This document shows, one piece after another, positions 17,357 through 25,751 of a stretch of 64,000 nt of DNA. A program made the position numbers and the translations under genes. Source of the DNA: Mucilaginibacter sp. L294 (GTDB taxonomy: Bacteria; Bacteroidota; Bacteroidia; Sphingobacteriales; Sphingobacteriaceae). The stretch's first letter is position 1. The number at the start of each line of letters is the position of its first letter. The stretch spans positions 124,001 through 188,000 of the forward strand of contig NZ_LGEK01000019.1 of assembly GCF_001636615.1 (NCBI RefSeq). Reading direction: 5' to 3'. The notes beneath the pieces were generated by a model that saw only the letters and a program-made list of their open reading frames with translations, was not told where the DNA came from and ran no database searches.

Positions 17357-17888
17357 TTCTGTTCCACTCAGAAATGGAACAAGTGGAACAAACGGAACAA
17401 GTGGAACATATTGATAATGAATTGGTTATTACTGACAGGATATTGTCAGTAGCTCAATAAAAACTTCACAATATTCGTGTTATAGGCTTATATACAGCAC
17501 GTTATAAAAATGATGTTTTTGTTCCACTTTTTTAAAAAGTGGGTATTTAGGATTTAAGCTTAAAATCAGGAAGTTAAAAGACTGCCATTACGCTGCGGTA
17601 ACCTTAGCCAGAAACGGAATCTGGCACGATCAAAAACGACTTTTTTCGACTTTCATTCGTCTTTTTTCGCCTTCAGTTCGCCCTTTTTATGATGCCAAAA
17701 GGCGGAAAAGGATACGTGCTGAAAAAATACAAATACTTGATTTACAAATACTTGATAATTTTGGGCTTGTTCCATTTCGTTCCGTGTGGAACAAGCGTTT
17801 TTATGGGGGGTAAGCTGAATGCTTACTTGGTTAGGTCGGAGTTTTAGCGCAGCGTAACTTCTACCAGTAGGAGCGTAATAATAAACAT
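17357..17888. other. Non-coding region with repeated GTTCCA/GGAACA words
   Basis: About 530 bp without a credible gene. It contains several GGAACAAGT or GTTCCAC words (17361-17410, 17520-17531), a pyrimidine-rich part with repeated CGACTTT/CGTCTTTTTTCG words (17635-17690), and a hairpin with arms GCTTGTTCC (17765-17773) and GGAACAAGC (17788-17796) followed by GTTTTTA, which looks like a terminator. No protein start or family is visible. The terminator-like end without an open reading frame leaves room for a small RNA. Confidence 0.5.
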
Positions 17889-18002
17889 GTCATTTCGAAC
17901 GATAGAGAGAAATCTTGTTCATATGATAGGTTGTGAACTTTGTATGTTGTAAACATTGCATCATGAACAAGATTTCTCCTTGCTACGCTCGTTCGAAATG
18001 AC
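17889..18002. repeat. GTCATTTCGAACGA palindromic repeat, copy 1
   Basis: Terminal arms GTCATTTCGAACGA and CGTTCGAAATGAC, with inner arms GAGAAATCTTGTTCAT and ATGAACAAGATTTCTC, form a long hairpin of about 114 nt directly after the 3' end of the GH43 gene. Further copies lie at 28061-28180 and 39489-39616. Confidence 0.88.
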
Positions 18003-18018
18003 AACCAGGGGCGTATCG

Positions 18019-19002
18019 TTACTTCAGCTTATTTGCCGTAACACCCTCATTGGTGATCTTTACCGGGTTTATCAATCCATCCTTATCAAAGGTCATTTTA
18101 TCAATACAGGTTACGCGGTGGTTGCCATCGGTTTCGGTAAGGGGGCGGCGGTGGTAAACAATATACCATTCATCCTTGCCCGGTACTTTTATCACCGAGT
18201 GGTGGCCAGCGCCGGTTGCTATAGCTGCATCCTGTTGTAATACAGTGCCAACTTTTTTGAACGGGCCGTTTATGCTGTTGCCAATGGCATAAGCCACGCG
18301 GTAATCGGGGCCTGTCCAGCCGCCTTCGCTCCACATAAAATAATATTTGCCTTTACGGATAAACATAACAGGCCCTTCTACATAGCCTTCCGGGGTTATT
18401 TCTTTAAAAGCTTTACCACCCGCAGCAGGTTCAATACCCGTAAAATCATTTTTTAGCTTCGCGATGTTGCAATGGCCCCATCCGCCATAAATAATATAGT
18501 ACTGGCCGTCGGTATCTTTAAACACAAACTGGTCTATAGGCTGCGCGCCGTTATAAAACTTATCAATAAGGGGTTTGCCTAAATAATCTTTAAAAGGGCC
18601 TTCGGGTTTATCGGCAACGGCCACACCTATGCCGCCGTAAGCCTTGTCGCTTTGTATGTCATTCGCCCCAAAAAAGAAATAGTATTTATTGTCTTTTTTT
18701 ACAATAGCGGGTGCCCACATGGCGCGTTTGGCCCATTTCACGTTTGATGAATCGAGCACATTCTCGTGCTTGGTCCAGTTTACCAAATCGGGCGAGGAGA
18801 AGGCATCAAAATGCACCTGCTGATTATACGGGGCAGAATAGGTAGGGTAAACCCAGTATTCTTTACCAAATATAGTTGCCTCGGGGTCGGCGTACCAACC
18901 CTCGGCTATAGGGTTACCCGAAGTTGTTTTCTTTAAACTTTGCGCATACGCTACCTGTAATAACGAGGCAGGGAGCAATAACAATAACAGTGTTTTTTTC
19001 AT
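18019..19002 (-). CDS. Exported glycoside hydrolase family 43 protein
   Basis: A 327-residue protein with a signal peptide (KKTLLLLLLPASLLQVAYAQ) and a single five-bladed GH43 propeller. The catalytic base is in GWYADPEATIFG (Asp near residue 38), the pKa-modulating Asp in PIDQFVFKDTDG, and the general acid Glu in GYVEGPVMFIRKG (about residue 212). There is no extra C-terminal module. Family members hydrolyse arabinosides, xylosides or galactosides; WAPAIVKKDNKYYFFF is typical. It is followed by a YdcF-like gene upstream in the same direction, 12 bp away. Confidence 0.9.
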   Translation of the reverse strand: MKKTLLLLLLPASLLQVAYAQSLKKTTSGNPIAEGWYADPEATIFGKEYWVYPTYSAPYNQQVHFDAFSSPDLVNWTKHENVLDSSNVKWAKRAMWAPAIVKKDNKYYFFFGANDIQSDKAYGGIGVAVADKPEGPFKDYLGKPLIDKFYNGAQPIDQFVFKDTDGQYYIIYGGWGHCNIAKLKNDFTGIEPAAGGKAFKEITPEGYVEGPVMFIRKGKYYFMWSEGGWTGPDYRVAYAIGNSINGPFKKVGTVLQQDAAIATGAGHHSVIKVPGKDEWYIVYHRRPLTETDGNHRVTCIDKMTFDKDGLINPVKITNEGVTANKLK

Positions 19003-19014
19003 AGGTTTTTAGTA

Positions 19015-19779
19015 TCAGTTAAGGTAAGCTACTACATAGCCTACTATTTCTTTAATGTATATGTTCCATTGGCTTATGGCATCAATATCGGGCAAAAAGT
19101 CTTTTAAATAAATATGTTCGATACTGGCCAAGTTATTACTGGTGTAAGGCACAATGTTAATACCAGCATTTTTAAATATCAGTTTTGCCCGCCGCATATG
19201 AAAAGCAGATGTAACCATCAAATAGGGCGGTTTTAAATCAGCATGGTTTAGTAGCTGTTTGGCAAATATGGCATTTTCGGCGGTATTACGGGCCTTCCCA
19301 TCTAAAAGGATCAAGCTATCGGCAAAGTTTTGTTTCTTTAATTCGGCCTTAACAAAATCAGCTTCACTAAATCCATCGGGGTAAATATCCGAGTTGCCCC
19401 CGCTAAATAATAAATGCGCGGCGGTATGGTTTGCCAATAGTTTAGTAGCCTGTGTATAGCGATCGGCAGATGCGTTGAAGTAACCCTGCCCGCTTTCATC
19501 CTGTGAAACAAACCCGCCTAAAAGTATAACACAGCTGTACGTTTTTGCCAATGGCTGATAGGGGGGCGTATCCCAGATGCTGGCGATCGCATTGACCGTA
19601 AGCCTGTTCGAGAAAAAATAGAGCAGCGCTGCCGAAACTATTAAAAGCCTTTGTTTGCGTTTTTGCCTTTTTGTAAAAATGGCAAAGATTATCAACCCCA
19701 GTACCCAGGTAAGCGGATAAATAAATACGACGAGTACTTTAGAAAGGGTAAAAAACATCAGCTGTAAATGGAGCTGCAA
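19015..19779 (-). CDS. YdcF/DUF218 family membrane protein
   Basis: A 254-residue protein with two N-terminal hydrophobic segments (about residues 8-35 and 44-60) and a DUF218 domain (about 80-250), recognised from YSCVILLGGFV, LLFSGGNSD and LMVTSAFHMRRAKLIF. E. coli relatives (ElyC, SanA, YdcF) are linked to envelope integrity. It lies immediately upstream of the GH43 gene and is co-oriented with a 12-bp gap. Confidence 0.85.
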   Translation of the reverse strand: MQLHLQLMFFTLSKVLVVFIYPLTWVLGLIIFAIFTKRQKRKQRLLIVSAALLYFFSNRLTVNAIASIWDTPPYQPLAKTYSCVILLGGFVSQDESGQGYFNASADRYTQATKLLANHTAAHLLFSGGNSDIYPDGFSEADFVKAELKKQNFADSLILLDGKARNTAENAIFAKQLLNHADLKPPYLMVTSAFHMRRAKLIFKNAGINIVPYTSNNLASIEHIYLKDFLPDIDAISQWNIYIKEIVGYVVAYLN

Positions 19780-19936
19780 ATTAATTGATTTTTATGAATG
19801 ATGGGTACCCGTGATGCATATTCTGGCAGGATGTGGCTACGTAACAATATACCACAAATGCGGTATTGTTAAGCCCGCTATATTGCTGTTGCTTAGTACT
19901 ATATAAAAACCTAACAAATAACTAAATCTTAAAACA

Positions 19937-20449
19937 ATGAAAAAAATCTTTACTATCGCAATTATCATCCTGGCCGGTTTCGCAACAAAGGCGCACGCGC
20001 AGGGTTTTAAACTTGGTTTAGGCGTTGAGGGTGCATTGCCGGTTGGCGCCCTAAAATCTGGCTATAATGTTGGTGCCGGGTTAACCATTCGTGCGGCTTT
20101 TGGTATTGATGATGCCAGCGCTGTTACATTAACATCGGGCGCTATCGCATTTTTGCCTAAAGACCTGTCTAACTTAGGGGTAGATGCAAAAGCGCAATTA
20201 AACATACCGGTTAAAGCAGGTTACAAATACAAATTTGGCGGTAACTTTTATGGTATTGCCGAAGCCGGTGCAACCATCGTGCGGTCATACTACAGCGACG
20301 CTAACGGCGACCTGCAATCTGTTGGCAGCACACATTTTACCTATGCGCCGGGTGTTGGTGTAGAGCTGGGCGGCTTTGATGCCAGCATCAGGTACGAAGG
20401 CTACCAGGGTGCGGGCTTTATGGGCTTACGCCTTGGGTTTAACTTCTAA
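19937..20449 (+). CDS. Small outer-membrane beta-barrel protein
   Basis: A 170-residue protein with a signal peptide (KKIFTIAIIILAGFATKAHAQ) followed by alternating hydrophobic beta strands (GFKLGLGVEGALPVGAL, VGAGLTIRAAFGI, GYKYKFGGNFYGIAEAGA, GVGVELGGFDASIRYEGY) and an aromatic C-terminal residue (GLRLGFNF), the features of an eight-stranded OMP barrel. Function is unknown. A hairpin follows it, so it is monocistronic. Confidence 0.82.
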   Translation: MKKIFTIAIIILAGFATKAHAQGFKLGLGVEGALPVGALKSGYNVGAGLTIRAAFGIDDASAVTLTSGAIAFLPKDLSNLGVDAKAQLNIPVKAGYKYKFGGNFYGIAEAGATIVRSYYSDANGDLQSVGSTHFTYAPGVGVELGGFDASIRYEGYQGAGFMGLRLGFNF

Positions 20450-20489
20450 AGGCTAAAAACAAATATTTAATACCCAAAATCAACAATAA

Positions 20490-20522
20490 TAAGGCCGTCC
20501 ATGTAATTTGGATGGCTTTATT
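20490..20522 (+). terminator. Probable terminator after the OMP gene
   Basis: GCCGTCCA and TGGATGGC pair (one G-U) around TGTAATT and are followed by TTTATTG, 45 bp after the stop. Confidence 0.65.
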
Positions 20523-20554
20523 GATTTATATCGTTATTTTTAAAGGAGATAACA

Positions 20555-21241
20555 GTGATTACAATGAGTAATATACCGGTTGCTATTGTTGATGATAAGC
20601 GGTTGCTTCGCGAGGCTTTATTTAACAGTATCTCGTATTATAAGGAGATAAGCATAGTATTGCAGGCCAGCCACGGGTCGGATTTTTTAGAACAATTGAA
20701 GCGCCAGCCTGCAGAAAAGCGCCCGCAGGTAGTTTTAATGGATATTGAGATGCCCGTGATGGACGGGATTGAAGCCGTTGCCATAGCCAAAAACTTGTAC
20801 CCCGATATGCATTTTTTAATGCTTACGGTTTTTGATGATGATGATAAGCTTTTTGAGGCCATCAAGGCGGGGGCAAGCGGCTATTTGCTGAAAGACGAAA
20901 AGGTATCGAACATTGTTAAAGCCATTGCCGAGATTGTGCATGAGGGCGGGGTGCCCATGTCGCCACGTATTGCCCGTAAGGCGCTGGCCCTGTTAAGAAA
21001 TACACCGGATATAGCGGAACCGGCTAAGCCGCTGGAAGAAGATGAGCACCTGCTCTCGGCCCGCGAAATGGAGATCCTGAACCGCATTGTTGATGGCCTC
21101 AATTACCAGGAAATAGGCGAACGACTTTTTATAAGCCCCCACACCGTACGCAAGCACATTGCCAATATTTACGATAAGCTACACGTGTGCAATAAAGCAT
21201 CGGCCATAAAAGTGGCCACCAGTAAAAAGTGGTTTAGCTGA
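20555..21241 (+). CDS. NarL/LuxR-type response regulator (orphan)
   Basis: A 228-residue two-domain regulator. The receiver domain (about residues 5-125) has the phospho-acceptor Asp in VVLMDIEMPVMDGIEA and the switch Lys in GYLLKDEKV. A LuxR-type HTH (about 160-225) has LSAREMEILNRIVDGLNYQEIGERL and SPHTVRKHIANIYDKL. A GTG at 20555, six bases after AAAGGAGA, is the best start; the ATG at 20564 is an alternative. No histidine kinase gene is adjacent, which is unusual because NarL-type partners are often clustered. Confidence 0.88.
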   Translation: MITMSNIPVAIVDDKRLLREALFNSISYYKEISIVLQASHGSDFLEQLKRQPAEKRPQVVLMDIEMPVMDGIEAVAIAKNLYPDMHFLMLTVFDDDDKLFEAIKAGASGYLLKDEKVSNIVKAIAEIVHEGGVPMSPRIARKALALLRNTPDIAEPAKPLEEDEHLLSAREMEILNRIVDGLNYQEIGERLFISPHTVRKHIANIYDKLHVCNKASAIKVATSKKWFS

Positions 21242-21328
21242 TAGTTTCTATTGGATAACTTAAATTTTTACGTCGCCGCAGGGTCTCTTAAAAAAGAACC
21301 TGCGATGCATTCCCGTTAGCACCAGTAA

Positions 21329-21356
21329 AAAAAGCGCCCCTTTCGGAGCGCTTTCA
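21329..21356. terminator. Bidirectional terminator
   Basis: AAAGCGCCCC and GGAGCGCTTT pair around TTTC, between the convergent response regulator and the gluconate dehydrogenase-like gene. A second hairpin with arms CGCAGG (21277-21282) and CCTGCG (21299-21304) lies just before it. Confidence 0.75.
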
Positions 21357-21361
21357 AATAT

Positions 21362-21997
21362 TTACACGGTTACGTTTTCCATGCCGTATTGCTTTAATAC
21401 ATCGGCCGGTACACCTGTCCATTTGTTTGGGGCGTTGCCTGCGTAGCCAATATCCTTGGTGCCCATTTCGCTGCTCCAAAAGCCCGAGGCTGTGAGGTCG
21501 CGCATGCGGTTAAAAAAGGCCACACCCTGCGCCATTTCTGGTTTGGCTTTGTAAGGGTAGGCAATTTCATCAAGTATTTCGGTTTGTTGCTTGCTGCTGC
21601 ACTTAATAAATGGATTGCCATAGGCGTTAAGGCAGTGCATATCCAGCCATTTAAGGCCGCCACGCATAGGTAATTTGTGGCTTGGGATATCCTTTACAAT
21701 AAACTCTATAAAATCGGGCACCTTGGCATCTGATGCGCTGCCTGAGTGGGCATCCTTAGGGATAATAATATCGGCCAGCACGGTGATGGTAGCCATTTCA
21801 TGCTCATCAAAATACTTTTCGGCTTTGATCTTGTTTTCACGTTCTACTTCTTCGGGCATGCGGCCGGGTACAGCGGCTGCTTTTCCGTCGGTAACCTCCG
21901 GGGCGGCTTTTTCGCCCGGTTTACAACCAACGCCTATTAAAAAACCGGTGGTTAAAGTTCCTAAACCTATTGCTTTAAGGGATTCGCGTCTGTTCAT
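21362..21997 (-). CDS. Gluconate 2-dehydrogenase subunit 3 family protein
   Basis: A 211-residue protein with a twin-arginine-like N-terminus (NRRESLKAIGLGTL) and a cysteine after the hydrophobic core (LIGVGCKPG), so it may be a lipid-anchored Tat substrate. The remainder matches the gluconate 2-dehydrogenase subunit 3 family (PF13618): ATITVLADIIIPKD near residue 70, GGLKWLDMHCLNAYG near 124 and FFNRMRDLTASGFWSS. It partners the GMC oxidoreductase, whose gene is 4 bp upstream, as the small subunit that aids its export. Together they form a membrane-associated sugar dehydrogenase. Confidence 0.88.
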   Translation of the reverse strand: MNRRESLKAIGLGTLTTGFLIGVGCKPGEKAAPEVTDGKAAAVPGRMPEEVERENKIKAEKYFDEHEMATITVLADIIIPKDAHSGSASDAKVPDFIEFIVKDIPSHKLPMRGGLKWLDMHCLNAYGNPFIKCSSKQQTEILDEIAYPYKAKPEMAQGVAFFNRMRDLTASGFWSSEMGTKDIGYAGNAPNKWTGVPADVLKQYGMENVTV

Positions 21998-22001
21998 GGC
22001 C

Positions 22002-23738
22002 TTATACGTTAAGTTTTTTACGTTGTGATAAAATATATTCTGCGGTACGCATACTTAATGCAAGTATGGTCCAGGTGGCGTTTTTATCGCCCTGTTGCAC
22101 AAATGGAGCGGCATCAACCACAAAAAGGTTGTTACAATCATGCGCCTGGCAATATTTATTCAATGCCGATTTTTTAGGATCGTCGCCCATACGCACGGTA
22201 CCCACTTCGTGGATGATCTTGCCGGGGGCCTCTAAACCATAGTTGGTATCCTTGCCCTGCATAGGGCCATGAATAGCGCCCATGTTATGTAAAACCTCCT
22301 CAAAAGTTTCTTGCATGTGTTTGGCCTGGTTTATCTCGTCGTTGGTCCATTTGTAATGGAAGCGTAACACCGGGATGCCATACTTATCAACCACACCGTT
22401 AGGGTCAATTTCGCAATAGTTATCTACACGGGCAATGGCTGTACCACGGCCGGCCATGCCAACCTGTGTGCCATAAAACCTGCGGTAATCGTCTTTTAAC
22501 GAAGCGCCGTAGCCACCACCGTCTTTCTTTTTACCATCGCGGCCCGGTACAGCGCCGTTCATATCCTGTATACCACCGCCAAAACCGTATGATGGCATGT
22601 GCATACCGCCACCGTATTCGATGTGGTACCCACGCGGGAAGTTTAGTTTCTTATTATCAAGCCACCATGGCGAGTAGATGTGCACACTGCCTACACCATC
22701 CTCGTTGTAACGCTTGCGGTCCATCAGTTGCGGAAGGAAACCACCCGCGCCCGAACCGGTACTATCATGCAGGTATTTACCAACTACGCCGCTGCTGTTG
22801 GCCAAACCACCAGGGTGCGCTGTGGATTTTGAGTTAAGCAGCAAACGGGCGCTTTCGCCGGCGCTGGCGCCAAGTATCACTACTTTGGCATTTACCTGGT
22901 ATTCCTGCAGGTCATCCTTGTTTACATACGATACGCCGGTTGCCAATCCGTTTTTATCGGTAAGTACCTCGCGCACCATGGCGTTGGTTATAACCGTTAG
23001 GTTGCCGGTTTTTACAGCCGGGATAACCAGGCATGATGATGCCGAGAAATCGCCGTACACTTTACATGCCCTGCCGCATTGCCCGCAAAAGAAACAAGCG
23101 CCACGGTCTTTATTATTTGGCAAAGCCTCTGTTAAAACCGAACCACGGCCGGTAATAACTTTTACACCCGCTTTGCTTGCGCCTTGTTTAATAAAAAGTT
23201 CATTTAAACGCGGCTTTGGCGGTGGCAGGAAAATACCATCGGGTTCGCTTTCAATATTTTCAACCGTGCCATAAATACCTATCATACGGTCAACCTTATC
23301 ATAAAACGGCTTTATGTCTGAATAGGAGATTGGCCACGGATCGGTAAGGCCGTCGGTTGGTTTAAAATCCTCGGGGCCCATCCGCAGGGAAATACGCCCC
23401 CAGTGGTTAGTACGGCCGCCCAGCATACGCGAGCGGAACCATGCAAACTCGGTACCGTCTTTTTGAGTGTAAGGTTCGCCTTCAAGCTCCCAGCCGCCGT
23501 AAGCAGCATCAAAGTCGCCAAATGGGCGGGTGGTGCCTGCACCGCGGCGGGCCGATTCCCACGCCCACTTTAACTGGTGCGAATCTGTCTTGGGGTCAAA
23601 GTAAGCGCCTGCTTCAAGCATAAGCACTTTAAGGCCGGCATTTGCCAGTACGTAACCGGCCATACCGCCGCCCGCACCGGAACCAACTACAATAGCGTCG
23701 TAAACGGTGCCGGACTTTTTGATCTGAATATCTTCCAT
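22002..23738 (-). CDS. GMC family oxidoreductase, probable periplasmic sugar 3-dehydrogenase
   Basis: A 578-residue flavoprotein. The FAD dinucleotide-binding motif is VVGSGAGGGMAGYVLANAG (about residues 16-34) followed by the ribose-binding Glu in LMLEAGA. A cysteine-rich stretch RGACFFCGQCGRACKVYG (about 211-228) could carry an iron-sulfur cluster or disulfides. The C-terminal GMC signature HEVGTVRMGDDP (about 514) holds the catalytic His. It lacks its own signal peptide and is presumably exported with the subunit-3 partner. Relatives oxidise the C3 hydroxyl of sugars or glycosides. The neighbouring DUF1080 protein supports that use here. Confidence 0.88.
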   Translation of the reverse strand: MEDIQIKKSGTVYDAIVVGSGAGGGMAGYVLANAGLKVLMLEAGAYFDPKTDSHQLKWAWESARRGAGTTRPFGDFDAAYGGWELEGEPYTQKDGTEFAWFRSRMLGGRTNHWGRISLRMGPEDFKPTDGLTDPWPISYSDIKPFYDKVDRMIGIYGTVENIESEPDGIFLPPPKPRLNELFIKQGASKAGVKVITGRGSVLTEALPNNKDRGACFFCGQCGRACKVYGDFSASSCLVIPAVKTGNLTVITNAMVREVLTDKNGLATGVSYVNKDDLQEYQVNAKVVILGASAGESARLLLNSKSTAHPGGLANSSGVVGKYLHDSTGSGAGGFLPQLMDRKRYNEDGVGSVHIYSPWWLDNKKLNFPRGYHIEYGGGMHMPSYGFGGGIQDMNGAVPGRDGKKKDGGGYGASLKDDYRRFYGTQVGMAGRGTAIARVDNYCEIDPNGVVDKYGIPVLRFHYKWTNDEINQAKHMQETFEEVLHNMGAIHGPMQGKDTNYGLEAPGKIIHEVGTVRMGDDPKKSALNKYCQAHDCNNLFVVDAAPFVQQGDKNATWTILALSMRTAEYILSQRKKLNV

Positions 23739-23781
23739 TTATATGTTCGAACTATAAAGAATTAGGTTGTTCTCAGGTAAA

Positions 23782-24444
23782 TTACAGTTGTTTTAGGTTG
23801 ATGTTTTTGTACGCTACAACAGCACCATGCGATTGCAAAGCGATGCGGCCTTTTGTATAGGCAGCGAAATCTTTCCAGGTTTTAAACTTGCTGTTGTTCA
23901 GCATTTCGGTCCACTCGGGGCTGCCTATTTGTACGTCGACAGTTTCTTTACCGTTAAGCCAAAAGGTTAAGTGGCCTTTATCCTTACGGATCTTGGCGGT
24001 GTTCCACTGGCCTGCAGGTTTTGCTGCATCGGCAGGGGCCGCTTTTAAATCATATAATGAACCGGCCAGGTGGCTTGGTTTTTTATTGTCTTCGGCTTTT
24101 ACATTATCTAACACCTGCATCTCAATACCCGAAAGGTAGGTTGCGCCCAGTGCGGGGTCTTCATGCACGCCAAAAATGATACCGCTGTTACCGCCTTCGG
24201 CAATTTTCCAATCGACAGAAAGTTCATAATTCTCATACTCGCCATCGGTTACCAGATCCGCTGAGTTTGGGGCTTTAGGGTCAAACTGTAAAGCGCCGTC
24301 AACAACGCTCCATGGGCCTGCATCTTTTTGTAAATAAGCATGCCAGCCGGTAGTGGTTTTGCCATCAAAAAGTTTTGTGGTTTGTGCCATTGAAGAATAC
24401 TGTAGCGCTGCAACAGCCAGCGCGCTTAAAATTAGTTTTTTCAT
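23782..24444 (-). CDS. DUF1080 (PF06439) 3-keto-disaccharide hydrolase-like protein
   Basis: A 220-residue protein read from the ATG at 24444, which begins a signal peptide (MKKLILSALAVAALQYSSMA); an upstream ATG at 24480 would add 12 residues in front of it. The rest is a jelly-roll DUF1080 domain: LFDGKTTTGWHAYLQKDAG, the ENYELSVDWKIAEGGNSGI motif (about residues 75-93) and GRIALQSHGAVVAYKNI at the end. Family members cleave 3-keto-glycosides. The adjacent GMC dehydrogenase pair can produce such substrates, so this is likely a three-gene functional unit, though I have no substrate evidence. Confidence 0.88.
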   Translation of the reverse strand: MKKLILSALAVAALQYSSMAQTTKLFDGKTTTGWHAYLQKDAGPWSVVDGALQFDPKAPNSADLVTDGEYENYELSVDWKIAEGGNSGIIFGVHEDPALGATYLSGIEMQVLDNVKAEDNKKPSHLAGSLYDLKAAPADAAKPAGQWNTAKIRKDKGHLTFWLNGKETVDVQIGSPEWTEMLNNSKFKTWKDFAAYTKGRIALQSHGAVVAYKNINLKQL

Positions 24445-24578
24445 TCGGTTATCAGATTTAGCAGCGCAGGGGTGGCGCACACTTGTTTAATTACAAAGGC
24501 TAAAAGTAGTATTTATTTTAATTGATGCTATAATAACGCAATATATCAATCAAAATTTTTACAGGTATAAACAGAATA

Positions 24579-25580
24579 TTAATTCTTGTGGAACAAAAAG
24601 CTTAAGCCCGACGCGATACCAAACTGCACATATGCGTAGCTATCCTCAAAGTAGATGTTGTAATCATCCTGCCCGCGGTAACCACCGCCCACTATAAGTG
24701 ATACATTTTGCATAAATGGGAACTGGTAATAGTACTTCAGGCTTACATTAAGGCGCTTCTTTAGGTTAAAGGCCTCGTAACCATTATACTTATCAGCAAT
24801 GTAGGTGAAATCGAACTGAATGCGCTGCCAGTTTTTGAAGGATGATTTATTAGGGTCGATATCGTCCTGGTACTTTTTAGCGATATTATAAATGTAACCG
24901 CCGTTAACGCGTGCAAAACCATAATGGCCGGGCAGGCCCTGGGCCGCATCATTGCCGAACAAGCCCCTGTGCAGTTCAATGCCAATGGTACTGTAGTGGT
25001 TATCAATGGTGTTGGTTTTATCTATCCGTTTACCAATAGTATAGTTAAGCGAATAAAAATCGGTACTGAATTTTCCGCTATCGCGATTAAAGCTGCCGTC
25101 GGACAACAGGGTTGACCCGCGGATGCCGTTAGAATGATGGGTGTAGCTTAATTGCAAAAATTGCGGCTTATAAGCATCGCTGTTTAGCCGGTAATATAAA
25201 TTACCGCTTGGCATATAACTGGGCGATTTAACGGGTTCGCCGTATTCTGATAACAGGCGCACCTTTATCCTTGCCGAGAGGTCAAAAAAGAAACGCGATC
25301 TCGGGCTGTTAAGCAATACAAAGTGCGCGTTGATATCGCCCACCAGTTTTGTTTTAACCGGCTGGAAAAGTTCCTGCCCAAAAAATGAAGGTTTCAGGGT
25401 TTGTACGTAAATGTCGTTAAAATTGCGGTTAATGATACGCGTGGCTATTTTGCCGGTATCGGCAATTGCATGGTTTGTAGTGGTATCAATTATTGAAGCG
25501 TAACTGCCCCGGGCTGATAGTATGAGCAGGAGCAGTGCTAAAAAACGGACTTGAGCGGCGGATGTAAGATGTTTAAACAT
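24579..25580 (-). CDS. OMPLA-like outer-membrane phospholipase A1
   Basis: A 333-residue protein with a signal peptide ending near SYASIID and a beta-barrel rich in aromatic strands. The segment LSYTHHSNGIRGSTLLSDG (about residues 143-161) contains the HxSNG motif that holds the catalytic His and Ser of PldA/OMPLA, and the following SFNRDSG gives the conserved Asn. The C-terminal strand ends FLFHKN. E. coli PldA is a dimeric, calcium-dependent enzyme that hydrolyses mislocalised outer-leaflet phospholipids. The spacing to neighbouring genes suggests a monocistronic unit. The barrel assignment is firm; the enzymatic call rests on the one motif. Confidence 0.68.
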   Translation of the reverse strand: MFKHLTSAAQVRFLALLLLILSARGSYASIIDTTTNHAIADTGKIATRIINRNFNDIYVQTLKPSFFGQELFQPVKTKLVGDINAHFVLLNSPRSRFFFDLSARIKVRLLSEYGEPVKSPSYMPSGNLYYRLNSDAYKPQFLQLSYTHHSNGIRGSTLLSDGSFNRDSGKFSTDFYSLNYTIGKRIDKTNTIDNHYSTIGIELHRGLFGNDAAQGLPGHYGFARVNGGYIYNIAKKYQDDIDPNKSSFKNWQRIQFDFTYIADKYNGYEAFNLKKRLNVSLKYYYQFPFMQNVSLIVGGGYRGQDDYNIYFEDSYAYVQFGIASGLSFLFHKN

Positions 25581-25649
25581 ATGAACTAACGAATACTAAT
25601 AATGATTCGACAAGAAAATAGTTTTCTTAATACAGTAATTTTAGTGTCT

Positions 25650-25717
25650 TTTTTGCGGGTTCAAAATTATGAGATACTTCATCATAATAAAGTAAACAAT
25701 CGTATAACCCGCAAAAA
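25650..25717. repeat. Inverted repeat in the leader of the helicase gene
   Basis: TTTTTGCGGGTT (25650-25661) and its exact complement AACCCGCAAAAA (25706-25717) are separated by 44 nt and end about 34 bp before the GTG start of the helicase gene. In RNA this would be a 12-bp stem with a large loop. Confidence 0.65.
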
Positions 25718-25751
25718 TGCCTAACTTGCATCCTTACATTTAATAAGATAA

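Noticed and set aside
17361-17410. GGAACA repeats as a CRISPR array
   Set aside because: Repeats are short and irregular, spacers are not uniform, and no cas gene is present.
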